From: RGIG1681 sp964646345
GTDB taxonomy: Bacteria; Bacillota; Clostridia; Christensenellales; UBA1242
DNA: 64,000 nucleotides
Assembly (NCBI GenBank): GCA_964646345.1
Contig: CAZYDU010000002.1
Coordinates: 1-64,000 of the forward strand
Direction of reading: 5' to 3'
The translations under genes were made by a program, and so were the position numbers. Shown in pieces: positions 56,053 to 63,407 of the stretch (the stretch's first letter is position 1; each line of letters starts with the position of its first letter). The notes beneath the pieces were generated by a model, which saw only the letters and a program-made list of their open reading frames with translations, was not told the DNA's origin and did no database searches.

Positions 56053-56399
56053 TAAATAGAACTCCTTAATTTTTCAATCTGATTTTTTAGCGACTCAGCC
56101 AAAATAAAATCTTCCGCTTCAACCGCTTCTTGTTTTTGCCTTTCTAGTTCCTTAATTTTGTTATCCATTTTCTGCTTTGAAAAACGTTTTGTTGCAACTT
56201 TTCCAACATGGTTAAAACAACCTTGTTTTTGCAAAAGATTATTTCTAATCTCATCTTGAAAAGTAACATAACAATTACAACAACCAACCAGCCCACTAGT
56301 CAAAATATCCGAAAGCGAAGTATTGCAGTTAACACAATGTTTTTCACTTGACATCTTATCTCTAAACATAATGTTTGAATTATCATTAAAATACAACAT
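56052..56399 (-). CDS. mcsA: McsB activator McsA
   Basis: A 115-aa protein with paired CxxC motifs (CVNC at about 22-25 and CCNC) for zinc, and a C-terminal UVR motif (EAEDFILAESLKNQIEKL). It is shorter than the roughly 180-aa Bacillus form, with one zinc-finger pair instead of two. It starts 8 nt after ctsR ends. Confidence 0.9.
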   Translation of the reverse strand: MLYFNDNSNIMFRDKMSSEKHCVNCNTSLSDILTSGLVGCCNCYVTFQDEIRNNLLQKQGCFNHVGKVATKRFSKQKMDNKIKELERQKQEAVEAEDFILAESLKNQIEKLRSSI

Positions 56400-56407
56400 A
56401 CTTCCCC

Positions 56408-56866
56408 CTAATTATTCATAAGCTTGGCTATAACATTTTTGAATGCCTTAGCTCTAACTTTGTCACGAACCGTAAAAGGCATTGCAAGCGAATCATCTGA
56501 TAAAGATGTTTCAACTAGTTCCATTTCTCTTTGATTTAAAATATTTTCACTAACCAATTTATCCAAAATCTGACAAAATCTTTTTTCATTGAGTTCATCA
56601 CCAACACTTTCTAAAAATAAAGTTTTTAGATAATCCGAGTTAGAATCAGATTTGATTTTTGTTATTTTAACATAACCACCACCGCCACGTTTGCTTTCGA
56701 CTAAAAATCCCCTATCAACAGTAAATCTAGTTTCCAAAACATAATTAATCTGACTAGGAACACAAGAAAAAAACTCTGCAAGCGAATTTCTTGTTATATC
56801 AATAGAATCATTATCTCCAAGTGTGGTAATAATAAATTTCTCAATTTGGTCTGAAATATTTGCCAT
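56408..56866 (-). CDS. ctsR: Transcriptional repressor CtsR
   Basis: About 152 aa. The winged-helix region and its Gly-rich turn SKRGGGGYVKITK are the CtsR signature. CtsR represses class III heat-shock genes and is inactivated by heat or thiol stress. The ATG at 56866 has a GGGGGAG site. Starts further upstream lack support and would include the operator region. Confidence 0.94.
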   Translation of the reverse strand: MANISDQIEKFIITTLGDNDSIDITRNSLAEFFSCVPSQINYVLETRFTVDRGFLVESKRGGGGYVKITKIKSDSNSDYLKTLFLESVGDELNEKRFCQILDKLVSENILNQREMELVETSLSDDSLAMPFTVRDKVRAKAFKNVIAKLMNN

Positions 56867-56883
56867 AAAATCTCCCCCATGAA

Positions 56884-56900
56884 AATCAAAGTTAGTCAAT
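56884..56900. promoter_or_regulatory. CtsR operator (tandem heptads)
   Basis: AATCAAA-GTT-AGTCAAT matches the CtsR box RGTCAAAN3RGTCAAA with one mismatch in each half. It lies between the promoter and the ctsR start. A further perfect half (AGTCAAA) is at 56933-56939, overlapping the -35 box. Confidence 0.65.
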
Positions 56901-56908
56901 ACACAATT

Positions 56909-56938
56909 ATAATACAATAATCCAAAGTTTTTAGTCAA
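56909..56938 (-). promoter_or_regulatory. Predicted promoter of the ctsR operon
   Basis: TTGACT (933-938) with TATTAT (909-914) is 18 nt apart; a perfect TATAAT at 906-911 is an alternative. CtsR binding at 56884-56900 would block it. Confidence 0.55.
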
Positions 56939-56980
56939 ATAAAACTGCTCAAATTTCCAGTCATGGCAATTTTTTGCAAC

Positions 56981-57012
56981 AAAAAAGGAAATAAAATTTA
57001 ATTTTACTTCCC
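56981..57012 (-). terminator. Terminator after the degV-family gene
   Basis: GGAAATAAAAT / ATTTTACTTCC (one wobble), then TTTTTT on the minus strand, separates degV from ctsR. Confidence 0.75.
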
Positions 57013-57019
57013 CTTTATT

Positions 57020-57877
57020 TTACTCTTTTACAAAAATTATACCAACAGTTCCAGGACCTGCATGAGCACCAATAACCGGTCCAACTTCAAACCTGCGAAT
57101 TTTCACATTTTTACCTGAGTTTCTAATTTTTTCAGCAAGTTCATCGCCAACTTCTTTGTTGCTAGCATCTAATATGTAAACTTCATATTTATCATCATTT
57201 AAATACTCTTTATTAAACTTTTCATACAAGAAATCTATTGCTTTTTTCTTTCCCTTAACCACAGTCAACTTTTCAAGTTTTCCATCATCAGTAATAGTTA
57301 AAATAGGCTTTAAATTCAACAATGTCCCCATAACATTAGACACTGCCGAAATTCTACCACCACGTCTTAGATATTGAAGTGAATCAACATAAAAATACAA
57401 ACCAATCTTTTCTCTAAAGGTTTTCAAAAATTCCAAAACTTGTTCATCACTCGCACCTGAGTTGTGAAGTTTGCAAGCTTCTATTGCTTGAATCCCAGCA
57501 CCGATACTAATGTTTAATGTATCAAACTCAATAAGTTTTCTTTCTGGATATTTTTCTTTCAATATCTCAAGAGCCTTGTGCATAGAATCAAAAGTACATG
57601 AAAGTTGTGATGAAAAATGAACATAGAAAATATCTTCACCACTTTTAAAAACTGGTTCAAAATAATTCAAATAGTCTTGAGTATTAAGTGCTGAAGTTGT
57701 AGCAACTTTTCCATCTCTCATTTCCTTATAAAACGCTTCAAAATCGGTATTTTTACCAAAATCATAAACATATTCTTGCCCGTTAATTGTGTATGGCATA
57801 CCGATAACATTCATTTTTAGATTTTCAGCATCAGTAAACCACATTTCGCAATCCGTGTCCGTAAAAAATACACTCAT
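57020..57877 (-). CDS. DegV family fatty-acid-binding protein
   Basis: A 285-aa DegV-fold protein. Family signatures include TSALNTQDYLNYFEPVF, FSSQLSCTFDSM, LQYLRRGGRISAVSN and the end VIGAHAGPGTVGI. In staphylococci FakB proteins of this family bind acyl chains for fatty-acid kinase FakA. No fakA gene is adjacent. Confidence 0.92.
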   Translation of the reverse strand: MSVFFTDTDCEMWFTDAENLKMNVIGMPYTINGQEYVYDFGKNTDFEAFYKEMRDGKVATTSALNTQDYLNYFEPVFKSGEDIFYVHFSSQLSCTFDSMHKALEILKEKYPERKLIEFDTLNISIGAGIQAIEACKLHNSGASDEQVLEFLKTFREKIGLYFYVDSLQYLRRGGRISAVSNVMGTLLNLKPILTITDDGKLEKLTVVKGKKKAIDFLYEKFNKEYLNDDKYEVYILDASNKEVGDELAEKIRNSGKNVKIRRFEVGPVIGAHAGPGTVGIIFVKE

Positions 57878-57886
57878 AATTCACCC

Positions 57887-58699
57887 CTAAAAAATTTCTA
57901 ATTCGCTAAATTGTTCTTCATAAAGTTTTCTATCAAAGTCATTATAAACACAAAAAACAACATTAATTGGATAATTATGTTCTTCTAGCCACTGCGAAAC
58001 AGTTGTGACAGCAATCTTAGATGCTAAGTCACGTGGGAATTTAAATTGTCCTGTTGCGATACAACAAAAAGCTATACTTTTAAACCCATTCTCCACCGCC
58101 AAGTCTAGACTAGATTTATAACAATTTGCAAGGTCAATTTTATCATGGTATGACACTTTACCTAAAATCAATGGCCCTACAGTATGGATTATGTAGTTTG
58201 CTGGCAAATTATAACCTTTCGTAAGTTTCGCTTTTCCATTAGGTTCTGGTCTATAATTTTGTTTAGACATCAAATAGTTTAATTCCTGACGAATTTGAAG
58301 TCCACCTGCCGACATTATAACATTATCAATAGATGAATCGCAAGGTTCAAAACTGCCAAGCATTCTTTGATTTGCAGCATTAACAATCGCATCAGCACGA
58401 AGTGTTGTGATATCGCCTTGAAAAATAGACATGTTTTTTGAATACATCAAGTTATTCACATCAACAATAATCTTATGTTCACGTTCATAAGATAAAATCT
58501 CATCTTGCAAACGCATAAATTCAGCTGAAAGTGGTTCAGGTTTTCTTTGATTAGATAACCCCCTAAAAATCACACGTTTATCGCCAATAGAAAGCTCTTG
58601 CAAATGAAATTTATTGATATCAATATTTTCATCTTTGCAAAGAATTGCAATTAGTCTATTAAGTTTACCATCAAGTTCTTCGATTGTATATTCTTCCAT
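57887..58699 (-). CDS. Macrodomain protein (probable protein-ADP-ribose hydrolase)
   Basis: About 270 aa. The N-terminal 75 residues are helical, followed by a macrodomain with DAIVNAANQRMLGSF, VIMSAGGLQIRQEL, GYNLPANYIIHTVGP and FCCIATGQFKFPRDLA. The order resembles the zinc-containing macrodomains paired with SirTM. Here the usual Cys/His-rich stretch reads LGSFEPCDSSIDN, so the classic zinc ligands appear replaced. The ATG at 58699 has a GGAGAG site. Confidence 0.85.
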   Translation of the reverse strand: MEEYTIEELDGKLNRLIAILCKDENIDINKFHLQELSIGDKRVIFRGLSNQRKPEPLSAEFMRLQDEILSYEREHKIIVDVNNLMYSKNMSIFQGDITTLRADAIVNAANQRMLGSFEPCDSSIDNVIMSAGGLQIRQELNYLMSKQNYRPEPNGKAKLTKGYNLPANYIIHTVGPLILGKVSYHDKIDLANCYKSSLDLAVENGFKSIAFCCIATGQFKFPRDLASKIAVTTVSQWLEEHNYPINVVFCVYNDFDRKLYEEQFSELEIF

Positions 58700-58755
58700 A
58701 ATCTCTCCAATACAAAAATTATAACACTTAGTCAAAAATTTATCAAATAAATGTG

Positions 58756-59148
58756 TTACATTTCCTTAACTGACTCATTGGATTTTTTCTTTTTGCGTTT
58801 TACAACAACATTACCATTAATATTTTCAACTTCATTTAAAGTTTCAGCCAAAATGCCAATTTCATCTTTTAATTTATCAGAATCTTCTCTAAGTTCCACA
58901 ACTGCAGTTGTAATGCTTTGCATACTTTCTTCTTCTCCAGTAAGTTCTTCAAGTTTACTAGCCGTTTTTTCATACTCATCAAACAATTTTTCAACTGCTT
59001 TTACTTTTAAAACATAATTTTTCAAGCTTTTTACAACATCTTTCCTATCTAAATTAAAATCCACTTCAAGTTTGGTACTTTGAAGTTTATCAACAATTTC
59101 ATCTTCTAATTTTCTAAACTTTTCAACTAATTCTTCTTCTCTTTTCAT
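58756..59148 (-). CDS. Coiled-coil hypothetical protein (130 aa)
   Basis: An entirely helical, Glu/Lys-rich protein with heptad repeats over most of its length and a basic tail (KRKKKKSNESVKEM). No enzyme motif or membrane helix. It lies 7 nt after the HEPN-like gene, so the two may be co-expressed. Possible roles include an accessory or neutralising protein. I do not recognise the family. Confidence 0.65.
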   Translation of the reverse strand: MKREEELVEKFRKLEDEIVDKLQSTKLEVDFNLDRKDVVKSLKNYVLKVKAVEKLFDEYEKTASKLEELTGEEESMQSITTAVVELREDSDKLKDEIGILAETLNEVENINGNVVVKRKKKKSNESVKEM

Positions 59149-59155
59149 TTTTCAC

Positions 59156-59623
59156 CTACAAATTATTTTTCCTTAATAAATAATTTATCCTTTCTTTTTG
59201 ACCATCAATAATCACATCAATTCGACTCAAAAATTTATTCAGTCTTTGAATAAGCTCCTTTAGTGCTGTAAATTCTTCTACTATAAATTTTTCTCCTTGT
59301 CCAGCAAAATTTGTATATTTAAAATACTCATGAGCAAAATAATTACGTTTTTCAAGTAATGTTTTCAATTCAATAATTTCATCTTTATTCAAACTTTGTG
59401 AATCTCTCAAAACACCAATCATCGCCCCAAAAGTCATTGTTCGCATCTTTTCTTTGATATATCCAGCATCATCAACGACTTGCTCATAATCATTTTTTGA
59501 CATTTTAACGTGCCTGCCAAATTCCTTGATGATTTCACTATTTTCACACAAATTCCCAAGTTCAAGTTCGATTTTTTGGGTTAACTCAACTATTTTTCCT
59601 ATTGCACAATAAATTCTATTCAT
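59156..59623 (-). CDS. HEPN-like helical protein with RxxxxH motif (155 aa)
   Basis: A 155-aa all-helical protein. The stretch EKRNYFAHEYF contains R-x4-H, the catalytic pattern of HEPN RNases. The helix before it (LNKDEIIELKTLLEKR) fits that fold. An intact ribosome site (AGGAAAAG) precedes the ATG. A toxin role is only a hypothesis; other helical proteins carry RNxxAH by chance. Confidence 0.65.
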   Translation of the reverse strand: MNRIYCAIGKIVELTQKIELELGNLCENSEIIKEFGRHVKMSKNDYEQVVDDAGYIKEKMRTMTFGAMIGVLRDSQSLNKDEIIELKTLLEKRNYFAHEYFKYTNFAGQGEKFIVEEFTALKELIQRLNKFLSRIDVIIDGQKERINYLLRKNNL

Positions 59624-59760
59624 AATTCTTTTCCTAAGTTTATTTTAAATAAATATGTAACATCTGTCAAATTTAACAAGAATAAATATGATTTTACAAA
59701 TAAAATAAATGCAAAAATAATTTTTAAATGTTATAATACTCTTAAGAAGGAGAAAATAAA

Positions 59761-60567
59761 ATGAAATCAGTAGTAATAACAGGAAGTGCCGGTGGCTTTG
59801 GCTACGAAATGGCAAAAATTTTTAGAAAAAATAATTTTAATGTCATGCTTTCGGATATAAACGAAACAGCATTAAACAATGCAAAAAACGAACTTTATAA
59901 AGAATCTGGAGATGGTATCATTGAAACAGTTGTTTGTGATGTAACTAACTCAGATAACCTTGAAAACTTATGGAAACAAAGCTTAAAAAGCTTTAAACAA
60001 GTTGATATTTGGATTAACAATGCAGGTGTAAATCAACCAGACCAGCCCGTTGAAAAACTCAGCGAAAAAGACATTGATTTTTTATTAAATATCGATTTAA
60101 AAGGCACAATTAACGGAAGTCGAATAGCTTTTCGTGGTATGGAAAAACAAGGATTTGGTCAAATTTTTAATGTTGAAGGCTATGGAAGCAACGATGCAAT
60201 GATGCCAGGATTAACAATTTACGGAACAGCAAAAAGAGCAGTAACCTATTTCACACAAGCACTTGCAAAAGAAAGCAAACAACTTTATGGCAATTCAATC
60301 AAAGTTTCAAGATTAACCCCTGGAATAATGATTACTAACTTTTTAACAAATGCAAACGGTGGAAAAACAAAAGTTGAACTCAGAGAAAAAACAAAAAAGG
60401 TATACAATATTTTAGGAGACTACCCTTCAACAATCGCAGAATATGTCGTGCCAAAAATGATTAAAAACAAGAAAAACAATAACCAAATTGTATGGCTAAC
60501 CAACTCAAGAGCATTTGGAAGATTTTTAACCGCAGGCTTTAAAAAACGTAATTTATTTGAAAAATAA
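59761..60567 (+). CDS. Short-chain dehydrogenase/reductase
   Basis: A 268-aa Rossmann-fold oxidoreductase. Cofactor motif TGSAGGFG (7-14), NNAGVN, and the catalytic YxxxK in TIYGTAKRA are clear. The usual Ser before the Tyr is shifted (GYGSND). NAD(P) dependence and substrate are not known. Plus strand, with AAGGAGA ribosome site and a TATAAT box at 59732-59737. Confidence 0.9.
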   Translation: MKSVVITGSAGGFGYEMAKIFRKNNFNVMLSDINETALNNAKNELYKESGDGIIETVVCDVTNSDNLENLWKQSLKSFKQVDIWINNAGVNQPDQPVEKLSEKDIDFLLNIDLKGTINGSRIAFRGMEKQGFGQIFNVEGYGSNDAMMPGLTIYGTAKRAVTYFTQALAKESKQLYGNSIKVSRLTPGIMITNFLTNANGGKTKVELREKTKKVYNILGDYPSTIAEYVVPKMIKNKKNNNQIVWLTNSRAFGRFLTAGFKKRNLFEK

Positions 60568-60670
60568 TACGTTTCACGTAAAACATTTTTTATCAGACTT
60601 GATTTTAAAGCAATTTCCAAAAGAATGCTTAATTGCAGAAGATTAATGTACTTTATCATACTTTACTTCG

Positions 60671-60777
60671 TATCATTTCGGACGGAGAGAATTTTTATGT
60701 CATTTCGACTTTTCTCTTTTTGTGCCATTTCGACTGGAACGTTAGCGGAATGGAGAAATCCCTTTGTTAGAGCCACT
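60671..60777. repeat. Intergenic CATTTCGACT-type repeat element
   Basis: The element holds three copies of a CATTTCGGAC/CATTTCGACT motif (60674, 60701, 60726). A 3' part reading GACTGGAACGTTAGCGGAAT and ATGGAGAAATCCC follows. The wording resembles a widespread intergenic repeat seen in many uncultured bacteria. It contains no convincing gene; the apparent small ORF across it lacks support. Confidence 0.6.
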
Positions 60778-60883
60778 CTATTTTTCCAAAATAAAAAAAT
60801 CTCCAAACAAACATCAAACAACACAAAACGTATTGAAATTTGTTAATTTAGAGATTTAAGCGAAAAGGTATAAACCTTTATCT

Positions 60884-60913
60884 ATATACACCTATTACGG
60901 TGTATATTTTTAT
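60884..60913 (+). terminator. Terminator-like hairpin downstream of the repeat
   Basis: ATATACAC pairs with GTGTATAT, followed by a short T run, about 315 nt past the SDR stop. It could end a read-through transcript. Confidence 0.35.
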
Positions 60914-60942
60914 TATGTGACAAATTTAAAATATTATACCAA

Positions 60943-61377
60943 TTACATTTCTAAAATATAAGTTCCAGGTCCATCTAAAACGGTTTCAATTTCCATATAT
61001 GTTTGAAAAACTCCGGTTTTAATTTCTCTTTGAGTTTTTAAATATTCACAGAATTTATTATAAATTTTTTCAGCCTGTTCAGCCTTGGCACTATAAATAA
61101 AGTCTGGTCTATTTGTGCCTTTTAAGTTAGCATAAAGCGTAAAGTTGCTAACAACAATCATCTCGCCACTAACATCTGAAAGCGAAAGATTGGTCTTGCC
61201 ATTTTCATCATCAAAAATGCGAAGCTTTAAAAGTTTATCTGCAAATTTCTTAATATTTTCTTCAGTATCATCTGCAGAAACCCCAAACAAAACAAGTTCC
61301 CCTTCACCAATTTCACTATATTTTTTCCCATTAGAGTAAAGCACACACTTTTTAACTTTTTGAATAACTGCTTTCAT
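60943..61377 (-). CDS. dtd: D-aminoacyl-tRNA deacylase
   Basis: A 144-aa Dtd. Motifs SNFTLYANLKGTNRPDF and the C-terminal GPGTYILEM (Gly-cisPro loop) are typical. It removes D-amino acids from tRNA. It is the last clear chromosomal gene before the attachment site. Confidence 0.95.
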   Translation of the reverse strand: MKAVIQKVKKCVLYSNGKKYSEIGEGELVLFGVSADDTEENIKKFADKLLKLRIFDDENGKTNLSLSDVSGEMIVVSNFTLYANLKGTNRPDFIYSAKAEQAEKIYNKFCEYLKTQREIKTGVFQTYMEIETVLDGPGTYILEM

Positions 61378-61417
61378 AACTTCTCCTTAATCTAATTCTA
61401 AATCATTCAATTTTAAT

Positions 61418-61450
61418 AAAAAAATCGTATCAATAAAGATACGATTTTTT
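61418..61450 (-). terminator. Terminator of the tRNA-Tyr fragment
   Basis: TCGTATC / GATACGA stem with a T run on the minus strand, starting directly at the CCA end. It was the terminator of the intact tRNA gene. Confidence 0.75.
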
Positions 61451-61508
61451 GGTGGGAAGAAGTGGATTCGAACCACTGAAGTCGAAAGACGACGGATTTA
61501 CAGTCCAC
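61450..61508 (-). other. tRNA-Tyr 3' half: attachment site remnant (att)
   Basis: Read on the minus strand this is the anticodon arm (GGACTGTAAATCC, GTA anticodon), a long variable arm, the T arm (GTGGTTCGAATCCAC) and the acceptor 3' side TCTTCCCACCA. The 5' half (acceptor, D arm) is missing; unrelated AT-rich sequence replaces it. This is the pattern left when an element integrates into a tRNA gene and the intact gene lies at the far end. Confidence 0.88.
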
Positions 61509-61517
61509 CTAAAAATT

Positions 61518-61624
61518 CGTACAATCACTGATTTTATCAGCTTTTACAAGATTTTTGACACAATTTTTTGACACAATTTTTTTAAATTTATCGTACTTAA
61601 ACACTGATTTTTTCAGCATTTACA
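61518..61624. repeat. Paired direct repeats at the element end (possible integrase arm sites)
   Basis: CGTAC (518-522) plus CACTGATTTTATCAGCTTTTACA (526-548) recurs as CGTAC (592-596) plus CACTGATTTTTTCAGCATT (602-624, 21/23 identical in the long unit). Each copy has a CTGA/TCAG inverted core. Between them TTTTTGACACAAT is repeated in tandem (552-564 and 565-577). Arm-type integrase sites look like this, but no integrase gene is visible. Confidence 0.6.
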
Positions 61625-61697
61625 TACTTTGGTAAAAAACTCAAAACCATGATTTTTTACTTGTAATGTATTCATTATAAGCAATAATTATTAAAAA

Positions 61698-61841
61698 TCA
61701 AAAGCTTTTTTCGATTTTAACCCTATTCTTCTTTAATTCTTCCATTGAACATTCAAACATTGCACATTCTTTACAATAACATTCATATCTGTACTTTACA
61801 TATTCTTCCGGGCTTAATTCCCATTCTTCTTCTAATTCCAT
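61698..61841 (-). CDS. 47-aa Cys-containing small protein downstream of rep
   Basis: An acidic 47-residue protein starting MELEEEWELSPEEYVKYRYE. It has four cysteines in CYCKECAMFEC, which could bind a metal, and ends RVKIEKSF. The ATG at 61841 has an AGGAG site that overlaps the rep stop, so translation is probably coupled to rep. No family recognised; too short for most gene finders. Confidence 0.6.
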   Translation of the reverse strand: MELEEEWELSPEEYVKYRYECYCKECAMFECSMEELKKNRVKIEKSF

Positions 61842-61852
61842 AATTTTATCTC

Positions 61853-62980
61853 CTAAAATACCGGGTCATCATCTATCGGCTCAAATATTTTCATTTGCTT
61901 TCTTAAATCTTCTGCAGGTACTCCTAAGTACTTTGTGTCAAGTTTCTCCCACATACTTGGCGGAAGTATTCGCTTCAATTCATCTAAAGATTTATCTGCT
62001 TTTTCCAATATAATCTTTTCTCGACTTTCATACCTTAATATAAAATGTAATCTCTTTTCAAAACCTTGCCATGATTTATAATCACTACTTTTTTGAAATG
62101 AATACTGCTCAAGTGGAGACCAGTTCGAAGATATAAAGACCGTATTATAATTGCCAAACTTATTATTATATCTACAACTTAAATCTAATGGGTACGCATC
62201 AGCTAAATTTAAAAAGATTGAAAAATCTATTTGTGAACGGAACTCGTCAAATATTACTACATTCTGATTTCTAAACTCGTCAAAATAGTTTTTCTCATAT
62301 TGCTTAACCCAATATGCTTTGCTGTTTCCAAAGTACTTAAATAAATTATAAGTTTTTCCAACTCTCGAGGGACCATAGATATATACACATATAAAATCTT
62401 GTTTTTGAACATCTTCCATATCGTGCCTTAATAACTCTTGTCTCATTCGTTGAATTTTATCCAGATTCTTAAAAAAATGATTTGGATATGCTTTACTAAT
62501 TTCATAATCAGTTGCACCATTCCTTATCATTTCAAGTAAGTTTGTTATATCCGTCCTTGCTCTTTCTTCAGCAAATACTCCAAGTTCATAAGGTCCTGAG
62601 ACTCTTGTATCAGATTTTGTACAATAATCACGACATTGTACATTACTACCTTTTGCCTTTTCAATATGTGCTTTCGGAAATAATTTCTTTATTGTCGAAA
62701 ATCTTTTACCAATCGAAAATACTAAAAACATTTGAAAATGTTCGGTTTCTTTTTCCTTTCCCCTTTCTCTCTGCAGAGCTGAATATTTAAAATGTTCTAA
62801 ATGTTCAATATACTCACACATTTCTTCGTCAGACTCGGTTGAATTATTAATTGTTAACATATATCGTCTAGCTTGTGAATTTTCGTCAATAATTTCTTCT
62901 TCTTTAACTATTTCAGAATCAGCATTAATTTCTTCTTCTTTTTTATTTTCTGAAACAGCTTCAATTTTTTCTTCTTCCAT
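61853..62980 (-). CDS. rep: CRESS-type replication initiator Rep (HUH endonuclease plus SF3 helicase)
   Basis: A 375-aa Rep with an acidic N-terminal tail (1-35). Rolling-circle motif I MLTINN (41-46), motif II H81-x-Q83 in TEHFQMFLVF, and motif III RDYCTK with catalytic Tyr119 and Lys122. The superfamily 3 helicase has Walker A GPSRVGKT (203-210), Walker B VVIFDEF (241-247), motif C VFISSNWSP (Asn286) and the Arg in FEKRLHF. These are the signatures of CRESS-DNA virus and pCRESS plasmid Reps. The start has an AGGGGGA site. The origin lies about 300 nt upstream. Confidence 0.92.
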   Translation of the reverse strand: MEEEKIEAVSENKKEEEINADSEIVKEEEIIDENSQARRYMLTINNSTESDEEMCEYIEHLEHFKYSALQRERGKEKETEHFQMFLVFSIGKRFSTIKKLFPKAHIEKAKGSNVQCRDYCTKSDTRVSGPYELGVFAEERARTDITNLLEMIRNGATDYEISKAYPNHFFKNLDKIQRMRQELLRHDMEDVQKQDFICVYIYGPSRVGKTYNLFKYFGNSKAYWVKQYEKNYFDEFRNQNVVIFDEFRSQIDFSIFLNLADAYPLDLSCRYNNKFGNYNTVFISSNWSPLEQYSFQKSSDYKSWQGFEKRLHFILRYESREKIILEKADKSLDELKRILPPSMWEKLDTKYLGVPAEDLRKQMKIFEPIDDDPVF

Positions 62981-63018
62981 TCGTATTCCCCCTGTGTAAG
63001 AAATTTAATGAAATTTGA

Positions 63019-63273
63019 TTAAAATATAAATACAACCCCCAAAATTACATTTAACATTAAAATAATTAACTCAAAAATTAAATATATCTTTCTTCTAAAC
63101 ACAACCGACTTAATTATTTTTAAAATCGTTATAATCAGGTTTAAAACCAAAACCCCAATCGCAAATGGACTAAGTAAAACCATTCTCACAGCTTCATTAA
63201 CCCCATATGCTCCGAATAATGGAAGAAACACCCAACATTCGAATATCAATAATAATATTTGAATTATAATCAT
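63019..63273 (-). CDS. 84-aa hydrophobic membrane protein of the integrated element
   Basis: Translation from ATG 63273 gives 84 residues with three hydrophobic helices (MIIIQILLLIFECWVFLPLF, VRMVLLSPFAIGVLVLNLII, IYLIFELIILMLNVILGVVF). The AAAGGAG site decides this start over upstream in-frame codons, which run through the iterons. It precedes rep in the same direction. Function unknown; it may act in mobilisation, exclusion or host membrane effects. Confidence 0.75.
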   Translation of the reverse strand: MIIIQILLLIFECWVFLPLFGAYGVNEAVRMVLLSPFAIGVLVLNLIITILKIIKSVVFRRKIYLIFELIILMLNVILGVVFIF

Positions 63274-63288
63274 ATATACTCCTTTTGT

Positions 63289-63407
63289 GCGACACAGTGT
63301 GACTTTTGCGACACAGTGGCGACACAATGCGACACAGAGAAACGATTTTAAAAATCGGCTCTAAAGTTCGATAAAATAACCATTTACAAGAATTGTGCGA
63401 CACAGTG
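63289..63407 (+). repeat. Iterons GCGACACAGTG (five copies)
   Basis: Copies at 63289, 63308, 63319 (GCGACACAATG), 63329 (GCGACACAGAG) and 63397. The last ends at the first base of the origin stem. This is the expected arrangement of Rep-binding iterons beside a rolling-circle origin. Confidence 0.85.
63343..63357. promoter_or_regulatory. Operator-like inverted repeat in the rep leader
   Basis: CGATTTT-A-AAAATCG is a 7-bp inverted repeat with a one-base centre. It lies between the iteron groups and upstream of the membrane-protein and rep genes. A repressor site is plausible but unproven. Confidence 0.35.

Noticed and set aside
56408..56938. A longer CtsR from 56938
   Set aside because: It would translate through the operator region; the ATG at 56866 has a strong ribosome site and matches the family.
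60625..60846. A 73-codon plus-strand ORF across the intergenic repeat
   Set aside because: No ribosome site; it runs through repeat DNA and its protein has no fold pattern.
61450..61580. A complete tRNA-Tyr gene
   Set aside because: Only anticodon arm to CCA is present; no acceptor 5' side or D arm matches in the adjoining sequence.
63289..63407. A CRISPR array
   Set aside because: The repeats are 11 nt with irregular short spacing and no unique spacers; iterons fit better.
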